Shown here: positions 1 to 10,791 of the stretch, piece after piece
Layout of the letters: the number at the start of each line of letters is the position of its first letter
Position numbering within the stretch: position 1 is the stretch's first letter
DNA from: Protonemura montana
Taxonomy: Eukaryota > Arthropoda > Insecta > Plecoptera > Nemouridae
DNA length: 64,000 bases
Reading direction: 5' to 3'
NCBI GenBank assembly: GCA_947568835.1
Contig: OX387605.1
Span: forward strand, 9,924,418 to 9,988,417
Translations under genes and position numbers: made by a program
Notes under the pieces: model-generated
Databases searched by the model: none
Seen by the model: the letters and a program-made list of their open reading frames with translations, nothing else
What the model was told of the DNA's origin: nothing

Positions 1-3000
1 GAAACTTCCACAGGTAAGCTTTTTGACGCAAATGATATGTAAATTTAGAGAAAATACTGAGTATTTAGGCCTACCGTGTTAAGTTTCGCCCGCAGGATAG
101 TAAATTTGTGTACAAAACATGTCCCGGAAACTTCCTCGAATTTTCTTTTCTTTGTTGAGTTAGATGTCGGGTAGGTCATGAGATCTTCCTGCGACAAGCA
201 GACTGGTTCTTCTGGCTCGTAGCCTTCATCGAGTAGGTCCATTTTCACCCCTGCCCCGCCATCACACAAAAATTTTTGACACGTCCACTCCGCTGACACT
301 ATGCACTTCTTGAAACCCTTGGCGATGACAGCGGAGATGAAGACGACTCAGCAGGTTGGGTGAGGGAGAGGGAGGTAATGTTATTCATGAGGTGGCACGC
401 ACAAATGCACAGCGGTAGTTATTAGAGAGAGGGTAGGGGAAGGGTGTAGCTTTAAAGAATATGTTTGCATAAATTATACGATTTAGTTTTTAAAATTCTC
501 AAACAAGAAATAATGTTCAAATAAAACCCTATTAAAACCAAAATAATTTTAAAACCAAAACTATTTCAGTGGAAATTTACCAAACAATACCCTGTAGCAG
601 CGTTAAAAAACAAAAATAAAAAAATTGTAATATTTTTTTCCCAGAGAGCGCGTTGGGATAAAGGTTTTTGCGATCTCTCGCAGTCCCAAAGTTCCGAAAA
701 AGAAAATATGAACCGCTTTTCAACAGCAATATTGTTGATACTATTTGCCACTCCTCCAAATACGTCATGACTTTTTCAAACGCCTTCCTTCCTCGACCTT
801 TTGCTTGGCTCTACAGTGAAAACCTTTCTGCAGCGCTCAACGGAGATTTTCCATCGGCTATTTTTAAACGAAATGGCTACAATACCAAGACAGATATTGA
901 TGTAACTTCCCAGCGGATGACAAGGTCCGTAGCTGGACACGGTCGTGAGTGCGTACACGTCTAGCGTGCGCGGTACGGCGTGACAGGTTTGCGTGAACGG
1001 TGCCACGTTGGTTTTAGAACATGGCCTTAAAACCAGCGCTCCACACGAAACTGTCATGCAGCACGGCACGCTGGACGTCGTCACACTAGCGTCCCGCCAC
1101 AAAGTCAAAAACGGTCGAACAATGCTGGCTAGGGAGACTGCTGACTCATATGGTGGGCGATGTCGACTGTCTATGGAAACCTTTAATCCATCATTGATTG
1201 ATTAATTGATTGATTGATTTCATTGATTGTATTGATTTATTTGTGGAGTTTAACGATGTATTGTTTCAAAATGGGCCCTACGATACTGGTTTTCAATGGA
1301 ATGTCATTGTTAGTGTGAATTTTATTTACTAATCCTAGTCTAAAAAATGGAGGTAATCTCCAGTGCTGGCAAGTAGCCCACTCCAGTCTGTGAGCAGGAA
1401 GAAGCACCAAGGAGGAGCACCAAAGAATAAACGTTCCTTATGACAGACGGAAAAACTAGGATAATAAGATTCCCTGACTTATCCATGCTGTTGCGGATTA
1501 ATTAGCAACTTGATCGAATCCGATGATTTTTCAATCCTTAGAAACCCTCTCCGCATCAGCACTGGACGCTAGGAAAATGGCCATTCATGCTAAACTTGAC
1601 CAATTCTGCCTCGGTTCTTAACTTTGAGGGCCTTATGACAATCGGTGTTTCAATGCGTTAAATGAGCACATAGTCATTGCACTCGAAAACACTTTCACAA
1701 GACAATAGTCATGCAATTTGGTAATTTTGCAATCTTTGCCCAGGATCTGGACGAATGGCTCTCAGGTTCTCCGCACGGAGTAATCTACTTCAGCATGGGT
1801 TCGATGCTGCGTGCCGAGACGATGCCACCACATGTTCTCCACGCGTTCTTGGAGGCGTTCAGAGAACTGCCCCAGCGCGTTCTTTGGAAATACGAGGCCG
1901 ACTCGCTGGCTGGGCAACCAGAAAACGTGCGCATCGGCAAGTGGCTGCCCCAACGGGACATACTCAGTGAGTAGATCGTTGTTGACGCTGGAGACTAGGT
2001 ACACACAACAGACGCTCGAAATGGCTGGGAAATTGGTTTCAGCTTAAGCTGAGTCTAAATAGCTTCTTATGAGAATGTAAGAAATAACGAACATACTAAT
2101 TCTGATAGGTTCGATGGAAATGTTGAGTTTTGTTAATGGAAAGTACCATACCGTAGAAACTATTCTATTTTGGTGGATTTAAAGTCCTTTTTTTCCTCAA
2201 ATGTTTAAAATTCGAGGTTAAAGAGAAAATATTACGTTTAAGTTGGTTTATACTCGTTTAAACCGTACTGACAAAGTTATCTGCTTTCAAGCAGCCTAAG
2301 AAATAAGCGTGTGCCCCAATATGTTTCGTTTAACTTCAAACACGTGCAGCTTTAAACAAAACGAACCATAGTCATCACAAATATGCATTATCTTTTTTAT
2401 CAAAGGATCGAAAGGTTGGCGAAATTAAATTGTGCGCGATTTTGAAAATGGTGAAATGATTAAACGAGCGAGGTTGAGTGGCAGCATCATCAGCGCGGGA
2501 ACAAGATCGCATCACGAGATTTCCCGAATTTATTAGACGCGATTTAATAAAACTGAGCAGACCACCTGTTTTTCATCCATGATTGACGTTATCATTTCTG
2601 GCTTTTGAATATTTTCAATGCGTTTTATAAACAAGCGCCATAACTCATCGTGGAATTTGTTTGACTGAGATGTTTTCCTCTCAGAGTACAGATTCTCAAT
2701 AATCTACGGAAGAAAATCTCCCCAAAAAAGGAGAAGACGCAGCGTTTATTTTTACGTCTTCTGTGAGAGAACATTATGATTGATGATGCTCTCCTAAAAA
2801 CTTCCATCCTCTAGTTCAGCTTATTTTCGCTCGCCGCGCTACGTTTTAGACTCTAGTCCAGAGCATGGATTCAAATAAACGGTTGTCAAGGGATTTTCAT
2901 TGATTTTCCAGTGCTCTGTATTGAAATACATCACTATTTTCTGCTCTTGGCTTGTGAAATATATGGGATAAATTATTTTGTTCTTGTGCTGTACCTCGGG

Positions 3001-4019
3001 ACCATCTCTTGCAGTCAAAAAAAAAAACATGCGCTTTATCTTCAACTAATACTGTGTTGGCAGAGAAACTGATAAATGGAATAAAAAATTTAAAAAAACG
3101 GTTAGAAAAGCGGACTAACTCAAAATACTTAAGGAATACGTAGTTAAAAGTGTGGGGTGACTACAGTTTCGGAATGAAAACGGACCTTTTCTTTCCTCCT
3201 GAGAAAATCTAGCTAAAAATCTAAAAACCTGTCGCGACCGCGAACAGCTAAAAAAAGTAGAAATCTCGAGTGATTTTCATTTATGACAAAGATTACCAAA
3301 AGTGTGAACATTAACAGCGCACTTCTTTATTCCCCAGATCACCCAAACGTCCGCGTGTTCGTGTCCCACTGCGGTCTCCTGGGTACGATCGAGGGCGTCA
3401 TGAGCGGGGTCCCGATGGTCGGTATCCCGATCTTCGGCGATCAGGCCACCAACTTCAAATCTCTAGAAACTACTGGCGCTGCCATCAGCCTTGATTACTC
3501 TCAGATTACGAAGGAAACTGTGCTCACAGCGTTGAAGACAGTTCTCGACAACCCCTCGTAAGCATTTGATTTTCAATGATCTCATTTCGATCAAATCCTT
3601 ATTCCCTAGTGGAACTAGACCATGCACTTTGCTTTCATGAACTTGTTACCCCTGTGTGCACTCTCTGTGACATGAAATCGTATGCCATGTAGCAGATGGT
3701 GTAGTTGAGATAATTTCGCGTCTTACTGCCCTTGTATTTCAGCTATGCTGAGAGCGCTAAGCGCCTTTCTAGTCAGTACTTGGACAGGCCGTTACCTCCT
3801 ATGGAAACTGCTATTTTCTGGACGGACTACGTCATCAGGCACAAGGGGGCCCACCATCTTCGAACTGCCGCGGTTGCGCTTCCTTGGTACCAGTATTTGC
3901 TGCTAGATGTTGCTGCTGCGTTACTCGGAATGCTGGTCGTGATTGCGATGGTTTGCGGAGTGGCCGTTAGAAAGATTTGTAAAAGGAAAGTGCAGGATAA
4001 TTTAAAGAAGCAGCAGTGA
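1..4019 (+). CDS. UDP-glycosyltransferase A, 3-prime part (5-prime end off the left edge)
   Basis: This is a membrane UGT that would transfer a sugar from a UDP-sugar to small lipophilic acceptors in the ER lumen. The coding exons are 1-13, 1744-1966, 3338-3557 and 3743-4019. Bases 1-13 encode KLPQ and end at a GTAAGC donor, exactly as the N-terminal exons of the three downstream genes end. Exon 1744-1966 gives the DLDEWL start, the GVIYFSMGS strand and WLPQRDIL. Exon 3338-3557 carries the UDP-sugar signature from HPNV through SHCGLLG to GDQ. The last exon has the WYQYLLLDV membrane entry, one membrane helix and a basic tail ending KKQQ. Phases are 0, 1 and 2, the same as in the neighbours. 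The first intron is 1.7 kb and holds an old SINE on the opposite strand. The second is 1.4 kb, long for this cluster. The acceptor-binding domain lies outside the window, so the substrate cannot be guessed. Confidence 0.93.
1195..1665 (-). mobile_element. 5S-rRNA-derived SINE, old copy 3 (reverse orientation)
   Basis: This old SINE lies in intron 1 of UGT A. The left end is a (TTGA)n run, the reverse of the (AATC)n tail of the two better copies at 29.0 and 37.3 kb. Reading rightward, the sequence follows the reverse complement of those copies in order. It has a block like CCTAGTCTA, then the AGCACCAAGGAGGAGCACC stretch, the TTATCCATG block and the TTCAATCC block. It ends in a degraded 5S-like head (GTTCTTAACTTTGAGGG at about 1615, and CAATCGGTGTTTCAATGCG). 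It is much more diverged than the other two. I found no clear target duplication, so both ends are approximate. Confidence 0.7.
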
Positions 4020-4106
4020 AAGAATATAACCTCTTGTGAATTAGTTATGTAAGTGATTGGTTATATTTTTTATTTAAACGGCGCAGGACTTATTCGAGTT
4101 TTTTGG

Positions 4107-4112
4107 AATAAA
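4107..4112 (+). terminator. Poly(A) signal of UGT A
   Basis: An AATAAA lies 88 bases after the UGT A stop codon. It is the first canonical polyadenylation signal downstream. Confidence 0.7.
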
Positions 4113-4666
4113 CAAGTGGGAAGTATTGTGAAGCAAAGTTGATGGTCGTCTTTTTTTTATTACTATTTGGACATAAGTTATTTTCCATTATTATTTTTAG
4201 TATCCATTATCCATTAGTTATTTAAAAATTATTTCGTATTTATTTTCTTGTGAATATTGCAGACTAAAAGAGTACTTATGTAAACATTGTAAATCATAAT
4301 TTCATAAGTATTTTAATGACAATAGGTATTATGTACCCACGTATATGACTGATAAGTATTATAATTGAGTGCGGATTTAGTAAATGTAATTTTGAAATAA
4401 ATATGTATTTGAATTGTCCAAGATGGTTTAGTGAAAAAATAAGTCATATAATCTTATTTTTAGAATGAGAGTGCAATTTTATATGGAATGATACCGTTAA
4501 AAGAAACCTTTTTTATCTCGAACAAACTTAACATATTTGATAAGACTTCTTTATAAAGTATGTGATCCATAATAAAAATTTAGTAGCATTTCAGTCATAT
4601 AGTTTATAATCTAACTCTATAAGTTCCGCTATAAATTATCTGCCACAATTTTTCCGGTGCCAAAAA
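4113..4666. other. Intergenic spacer between UGT A and UGT B
   Basis: This AT-rich spacer has no open frame worth reporting. It must hold the promoter of UGT B. The only core element I can point to is the TATAAA at 4630. Confidence 0.6.
4630..4635 (+). promoter_or_regulatory. Possible TATA box of UGT B
   Basis: TATAAA lies 32 bases before the proposed start codon at 4667. That spacing would put the transcription start almost on the ATG and leave a very short leader. The match could be chance in AT-rich DNA. Confidence 0.3.
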
Positions 4667-7175
4667 ATGGTGAGTAAAAGCAATTTCTGTCCACACCGTA
4701 AGAGCCTCATTTAGCTGGAATGCGAAATTCAGCGAAATTGCTGAGTAGTTAATCGACGGTTAATGTCTCAACGAAACCTCGCGTTTTTTGCAGGCCTTCA
4801 GCACTGATCATCTTGTTTGGGCGACTGTCCTTTTGGTCGCTTTTCAATCGACTCCAGTGCAACCGGCCCGAATTTTGGGAGTACTTCCACACTTTGGGAA
4901 GAGCCACTTTTTTGTGTTTGAGCCGCTTTTTAAAGAGCTAGCGTTACGAGGCCATGACGTGCACGTGATCAGCCATTTCCCACAAGAAAAACCGTTAAAA
5001 AACTACACAGACATCAGTGTTAAGGGTTCTGTCACATCTTTCGAGGCAGTCGGCGGAATAAGTTTTGAATTCATTGGAAACCCGTCTATGCTTAATGACA
5101 TGCTGTTAAGTACACTTTTGCCTTCCTTGGGCACACAAGATTGTGATAAAATGCTTCAATATCCAACTATTCAACATTTATTGAATTCAAACGAGAAATT
5201 TGACCTTGTTTTATCGGAACTATTTTGTTACGAATGTTTCCTAGGGTTTCCGCATAAATTTCAAGCTCCCCACATTTCGTTGGTTCTTGTAGCATGGTCC
5301 CTTGGTCAAACGCCCGTTTTGGTAACCCGTATCATCCCGCTTACATCCCGAATTTGTTCGCTCCCTTCTCAAGTCACATGACACTGTGGGAACGAGTATT
5401 AAACGTGGCATACAATGCTGTTTTCAACACTGCGTTTGAAGTTTTACATGTGTGGCCATCCGAATCAATAATAAAGAAATACTTTGGGGAGTCAACGCCA
5501 TCAATTGATCAACTCCAGCAGAACACAAGTTTAATGCTGGTCAATTCGCATATCAGTATGCAGCAGTCCCGACCGTTTGTGCCTTCTATCATCGAGGTAG
5601 GAGGCATTCATGTGAAACCACCCAAGAAACTTCCCGAGGTAAGAGAAACTTTGAAAATTAATCTTTAAACTCTATTATCTTTCCAACGACCACTTAGTGA
5701 TGTCTTATCAGCAGCGTTACCGGTAATGTTTGTTACGTTAGGAATAGACGAGAAAAGACGAGGTTTCAAATAGAAAAAAATATGGTATTATGGTTTTCTC
5801 GCAATCCGCAATCCGCAATTCCTGATGAAACTTTTTCTTTTAATGAAATTGGCGTAATTTTGAACTTGAAAACCACGGTATGAACTCTTGGAATATGGCT
5901 TCAAATCATGCTAATAAGTATATTTATTTTACGTCTGTTTATCATCCCTCAGGAATTGGATCGCTGGATGAACGAGTCTACGCATGGAGTAATTTATTTC
6001 AGCATGGGCTCCATGCTGAACGCTGCCTCTATCCCTCCGGAGAAGAAAGCTGCGATTCTAGCAGCGTTTAAAGAACTGCCTCAACGCGTCTTGTGGAAGT
6101 ACGAAGAGGACAATTTACCTGATAGACCCGATAACGTACGCATCAGCAAATGGTTGCCGCAAAGGGATATTTTAAGTAAGCACAGAGTGCTGTGCCACTC
6201 CAAGAATATTGGACAGTAGTTGTACGAAAATTGCGTGCAATAGCTAAACTTACTTACTGAATAATAACCTCTACAGGTTATTAAACTTTATATCAAAATC
6301 TCTCGATTGCCGACCACTAACGCCAATGAAGTAGAGTGACTATCTTGGATTAAATCTGACCTAGTGCTAATATACTCTCTTATCACAACGATACTTTTAG
6401 TTACGCAGATATTACACTATCAGAATACGGAAGTATAAATAGATTACTAGCGCGAATTCCGCAGTCAACCACAGCCATTTTAACTATTTAATTGTACGGA
6501 ATTTGGGTAATCACGAAAAATATGTAATATTGAGTCACTTTATTCCTAGATCACCCCAATGTTTGCCTGTTCATCTCACACTCTGGACTCCTGGGAGCCA
6601 TCGAAGCTGTCTTAAGTGCTGTGCCAATTCTGGGAATACCAGTGATGGGTGACCAAAAAATGAATTGCGAATCTCTTAAGGAATACGGAGCTGCTTTATG
6701 CATTAAATTTGGTTCGCTAACGAAGGAGACAATTTTATTCGAAATTAATGAAATTCTAAACAACACAAGGTAAGGATTTAAAATTCAAATATAGATATCC
6801 TGCATTTATAGGAAATTACTTCTCATGGTGACAGACCTCTTTTGAACGCATGCTTCCTAATTGTGTGCCTTGTTTTGCAGGTACCAGCAGAGTGTTTTGC
6901 GGCTGTCCAAGCAATACCTGGATAGACCATTATCACCAATCGACACAGCTATCTTCTGGATCGAGTACGTGCTCAGACATGACGGGGCGTATCATCTTCG
7001 ATCACCGGCAGTGGATCTCACGTGGTATCAGTATTTGCTATTCGATGTTGCCCTAGTATACATCTTGGCGTTTGCTGTTATTGGAGCAGTGAATATCTTT
7101 GTCTGCAAGAAAGTTATTTGTCTGTGTATGATGACATTTTCAAAGCAAAAAGATGAAAAAATAAAGACAACTTAG
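4667..7175 (+). CDS. UDP-glycosyltransferase B, carrying one frameshift
   Basis: This is an ER UGT of the same type as its neighbours. The exons are 4667-4669, 4794-5638, 5953-6175, 6550-6769 and 6881-7175. The first coding exon is only an ATG followed by GTGAGT. Exon 2 opens straight into a signal peptide (AFSTDHLVWATVLLVAF) with no in-frame ATG of its own. The mature part begins ARILG and holds GKSH, whose His (about residue 39) is the expected catalytic base. Exon 2 should have a length divisible by three but is 845 nt, and the reading frame changes near 5280, between PHIS and MVPWSNARFG. One base is therefore missing. All later exons are open and conserved: WLPQRDIL, SHSGLLG, GDQ, a membrane helix and a tail ending KIKTT. 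The intact protein would be about 528 residues. Either this is a recent pseudogene or the base is an assembly error. Confidence 0.88.
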
Positions 7176-7222
7176 TGCTCAAAAATGGTATCAGTGTCAT
7201 ATCGCAAGTGTGTTTTTTAAAG

Positions 7223-7228
7223 AATAAA
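7223..7228 (+). terminator. Poly(A) signal of UGT B
   Basis: An AATAAA lies 48 bases after the UGT B stop codon. Confidence 0.7.
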
Positions 7229-7826
7229 ATTAGTGCATTAACAAGTTTTTTTACTCCTACCTATGATGCATTTCTGTGATGTAATACTAAAATGCATTTT
7301 CTTTTGCTCGTTTTTTTAATCCTATTGCATCCACCAGAATTGTATGAGAAATTATCTTTCTCGTGAAGTACAGCGATAACTGCCTACTCACTGCTCTATG
7401 CATGAATTTAGCTGCATGTTAGTCTAGCGCGGGACGCGGCCGAACGAGCACGCAGCAAGGAGAGTGCGGTCGGTCAAGGTAACAAACAGCATACACATCC
7501 ATGATAATTGAGATAACGACGAGCAAGTATAGTATATGATAACACTCACTTATAAAACATCGGTCATTGCAGTTAAAAAAAACAGGAAATCAATGAGGTT
7601 CAATCGCATGAGTTATAATCTGAGTTGGTAAAAATGACATTTTATATTTTTTGTGATAGTAACTAGTCTTAGATTGCGTTCAATATTATTTATTCCCCAC
7701 TAAGCTCTCTACACTTTCTTGGTTATCAAAAAGAATCCGATAGTGATGTTCAGGTGTCGGTTGTTTAGGCTAGGTGTCAATAACCGGAGACCAATGTGTT
7801 AATGTCTTCTCATCTCAATCCTTCAG
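7229..7826. other. Spacer and probable leader region of UGT C
   Basis: This stretch separates the UGT B poly(A) signal from the UGT C start codon. It holds a short GC-rich patch at about 7425-7478, unlike its AT-rich surroundings, and then an AT-rich stretch that ends in the CTTCAG acceptor directly before the ATG. Confidence 0.5.
7415..7478 (+). other. Possible untranslated first exon of UGT C
   Basis: A GC-rich patch ends in TCAAG followed by GTAACA, a usable donor. The UGT C start codon sits immediately after a splice acceptor, so an upstream leader exon is required. This patch is the best candidate. Its 5-prime limit is a guess. Confidence 0.4.
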
Positions 7827-10097
7827 ATGCGCCATCTGACGTTGATCTTGGCAACCGCCTTGCTAGGTCAAGGCCTGCTAGGTGTTACGCCACACCGCAT
7901 CTTGGGGATCTTCCCACACGGCGGCAAAAGTCACTTTCATATGTTCGGCATATTGATGGAAGGGCTGGCCAAACGCGGCCACGACGTCGTCGTCCTGTCT
8001 GCCTTTCCTCGCCAAACGCCTCTCAAGCACTACACAGACATCAGTCTAGCAGACGCTGTTCCCATACTTAGCAATGAACTTGAATTGAATAGCACCATGT
8101 ACAAAGTTGGCGACGACAATGTGTTCTTTACAGTGGGAATGCTCATTACATTTGGACTAGAAACTTGTGACAAAGTATTGTCGTTACCCAAAGTTAAGGA
8201 ACTCGTAAACTCAAAGTTTGATGTGGTGCTTTATGAATTGTTTAATACTGAATGCTCTCTCGGACTAGTCAGTCAAATCGATGCACCGCACATCGCAGTG
8301 AGCTCGTCTGCGATGATGCCCTGGCATAACGAGCGGTTCGGAAACCCGGACAATCCGAGCTACGTTCCTCTTCATTTCTTGCCGCATTCGGACCACATGA
8401 CCTACTATCAGAGACTGAAAAATGCGTTTTATTACGAAGGTGTAAAATGGGTAGATTATTACTTCAATTATGTTCCCACGTTGAAAATAGTGAGAAAGCA
8501 TTTAGGCGAGCAGGTACCATGTTTGAAGCAAGTAGCTAAAGAGACGAGCTTGCTCCTTCTCAACACGCATCCTACGGTTAATCTTCCTCATCCTCATGTC
8601 CCTGCTATAGTCGAGGTCGGAGGACTGCACATTCAGGACAACCCTCCTGCTCTGCCGAAGGTACACGTTCGTTTTCTCATATAATAGTTTCAAGCTCGTT
8701 CAACAAAATATAAATTTCATCAAAAAACAACATTAATTGCATATGTTGTCATTAAAGATGTCACGACACCTTTTCTGTTCAGGACATCGAAAAGTTTCTA
8801 AATGAGGCCAAAGACGGAGTAATTTACTTCAGTTTTGGATCCCTCGTTCGCGCATCGACTTTGCCCGAAGGAATACGGCGTGAGCTTGTGGCAGCATTTT
8901 CCGAGCTTCCGCAGAGGGTGCTGTGGAAATGGGAAGAAGACTTGCCGGACAAGCCAGACAATGTCATGGTTCAAAAATGGATGCCTCAGATCGCAGTACT
9001 CAGTGAGCGCATCTTTTCTTTCTCTTATCTTCCCTTATGCACCATTTTTATGTTACACCAAGTTGGTCGACATCTAGGTCGTACTCTTTCTACTATAAAG
9101 GTCATGAGAAAAGCAAAAGGAAATCATATGATCGATAGTCGTATCGCGTATCGATTCAAGCAATTATCGAATGGCGTTCCAGTAATTATGAACCAACTAC
9201 TAATAACAAAACTTGCACTGAACTTAGTTCAAGAAGACTAATACAGTACAGAAACGGCCGGTGTATAGTAAGAGACATGGATTTTCAGAGCACCCCAAAG
9301 TGCGAGCGTTCATCACGCACGGCGGCCTCATGGGGCTGATGGAGGCCGTTTCGGCTGGGGTGCCAATGCTTGCTGTGCCGCTTTTTGGGGACCAGCCGAA
9401 GAACGTCGCAGCAGTCGTCGAAAACCAAGTCGCCATCAGATTACCATTTGACCAACTGCAGAAAGACAACATTCTCAGAGTCCTGAAGCAACTACTGAAC
9501 GAACCCAGGTAACGAAAATTAAGCTTGTCTTGATATCGAATTCCATCAAATGATTAAAATACCAGAGACTGAGCCTCAAGTTTCCGATAGATATGCTTAT
9601 TATTATCAGAGACCAGTCGATCAATCCGATTGTATGTGTATTTCAACCGTTACATACTGAAAATTCTAATTAATTTCAAATTAGATTAAATTCCCGTCGG
9701 TATGCTAAACATAACCCCTGTTCCTTTTCGGTGGATTAATCGATTGCGTGATTGGGTTTTGGACAGCTATGCGAAGAATGCTCGCCGCTTGGCAAGTGCC
9801 TTCAACGATCGACCCTTGTCTGCTCTGGACACCGCACTATACTGGACCGAATATGTGATTAAACACAAAGGCGCGTCACTGCTAAGATTAGGCTCTGTGG
9901 ACCTAGAGTGGTATCAATACTTTATGCTTGACATTTTGGTACCCTTTGTTGCGGTGTTTTTCTTCATACTAGCGATCACGTATTTAATGGTCAAGTCGTT
10001 TCTTCGGTTTGTTTTCGCAAATTTATTCGGTTGCGGACAAAAAAGTAAAGAAACGCAGTCAAAAACGCAAAGTGAAAAAGTGAAAAAACAACAGTAG
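7827..10097 (+). CDS. UDP-glycosyltransferase C, complete
   Basis: This is an intact ER UGT of 534 residues. The exons are 7827-8660, 8783-9002, 9289-9508 and 9767-10097. The ATG follows a CTTCAG acceptor directly and starts a signal peptide (LTLILATALLGQGLLG). The N-terminal acceptor domain holds HRILGIFPHGGKSH, with the catalytic-base His at residue 36, and FDVVLYELF. The sugar-nucleotide domain has GVIYFSFGS, a divergent KWMPQ, FITHGGLMG and GDQPKN. The C-terminus has WYQYFMLDI, one membrane helix and a lysine-rich tail ending KKQQ. It is the most divergent of the four. Its second exon is 220 nt where the others have 223, and it reads QIAVL where they have QRDIL. Phases are 0, 1 and 2, as in its neighbours. 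Role by family: conjugation of xenobiotics, pigments or hormones. The substrate is unknown. Confidence 0.95.
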
Positions 10098-10283
10098 CAA
10101 TATCAACGTGCATCTGTGTGTTAAACTGTTTTGTTTTGGGTGTTGAATGAATGTAACGTCAAGAAATTACTTATTTCTGATCGAATATTTTCTTGAACTT
10201 ATAAAAAACTGTGTGACCATATAGTTAACATATATCTGATAACATAAACCAATTGTATCAATCGCCTGATGTTGGATAGATTT

Positions 10284-10289
10284 AATAAA
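10284..10289 (+). terminator. Poly(A) signal of UGT C
   Basis: An AATAAA lies about 190 bases after the UGT C stop. It is the first canonical one I found. Confidence 0.6.
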
Positions 10290-10666
10290 CGATAACGAAC
10301 GTGAATCCGTGCTAGGCGACTTCAATCACAGTTTGTACACCCCTAGATCCCAGCGCTAGGAGCTTGAGTAATTTAAAACATTGCCACTGGATGGTCAGCT
10401 GTTCGAGCAACTGACAGTTGCAAGGTTCATGGCCCAGATAGTGGTCGGCGAACGCTGCAGCGGGGTCGTGCTGTGATTAACGTTGAGTACGCTACGATAT
10501 TTGAACAAGACAATGTACTTTGAACATGTATTGTGTTCCTTCTGTCTCCTGATGCAATAACTCGAGGTATCAGTGAAGCTAAACACAAATAACCATCCAA
10601 GCTATGAGGTCGTTTGGAACTCTCTGTGTGGTGGATAGCACGTAACGCTGCCCACACTTTATTTCA

Positions 10667-10714
10667 GTTCGTTTTTATCACGGCAATAGAATTGAAGTCA
10701 CGCACCGCACAGCG
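10667..10714 (+). other. Possible untranslated first exon of UGT D
   Basis: A strong donor (GCG followed by GTAAGT) at 10714 pairs with the TTTTCAG acceptor directly before the UGT D ATG, giving a 77-bp intron. A TCAGT initiator-like motif lies at about 10665, so a leader exon of about 48 bases is plausible. Confidence 0.45.
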
Positions 10715-10791
10715 GTAAGTTATTTTTATTTCATGTATTCTACTTAATAACACACAAATATTCATAATATTATTAGATTGTCAATTTTCAG

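Larger units (their letters stand above)
10098..10791. other. Spacer between UGT C and UGT D
   Basis: This stretch holds the UGT C 3-prime UTR and the UGT D promoter and leader. Short open frames on the - strand here show no recognisable protein. Confidence 0.5.

Noticed and set aside
45-299. 84-codon - strand frame reading MDLLDEGYEPEEP and KKRKFEEV
   Set aside because: It looks protein-like but lies inside intron 1 of UGT A, has a GTG start and shows no clear donor or family. I could not support it as a gene.
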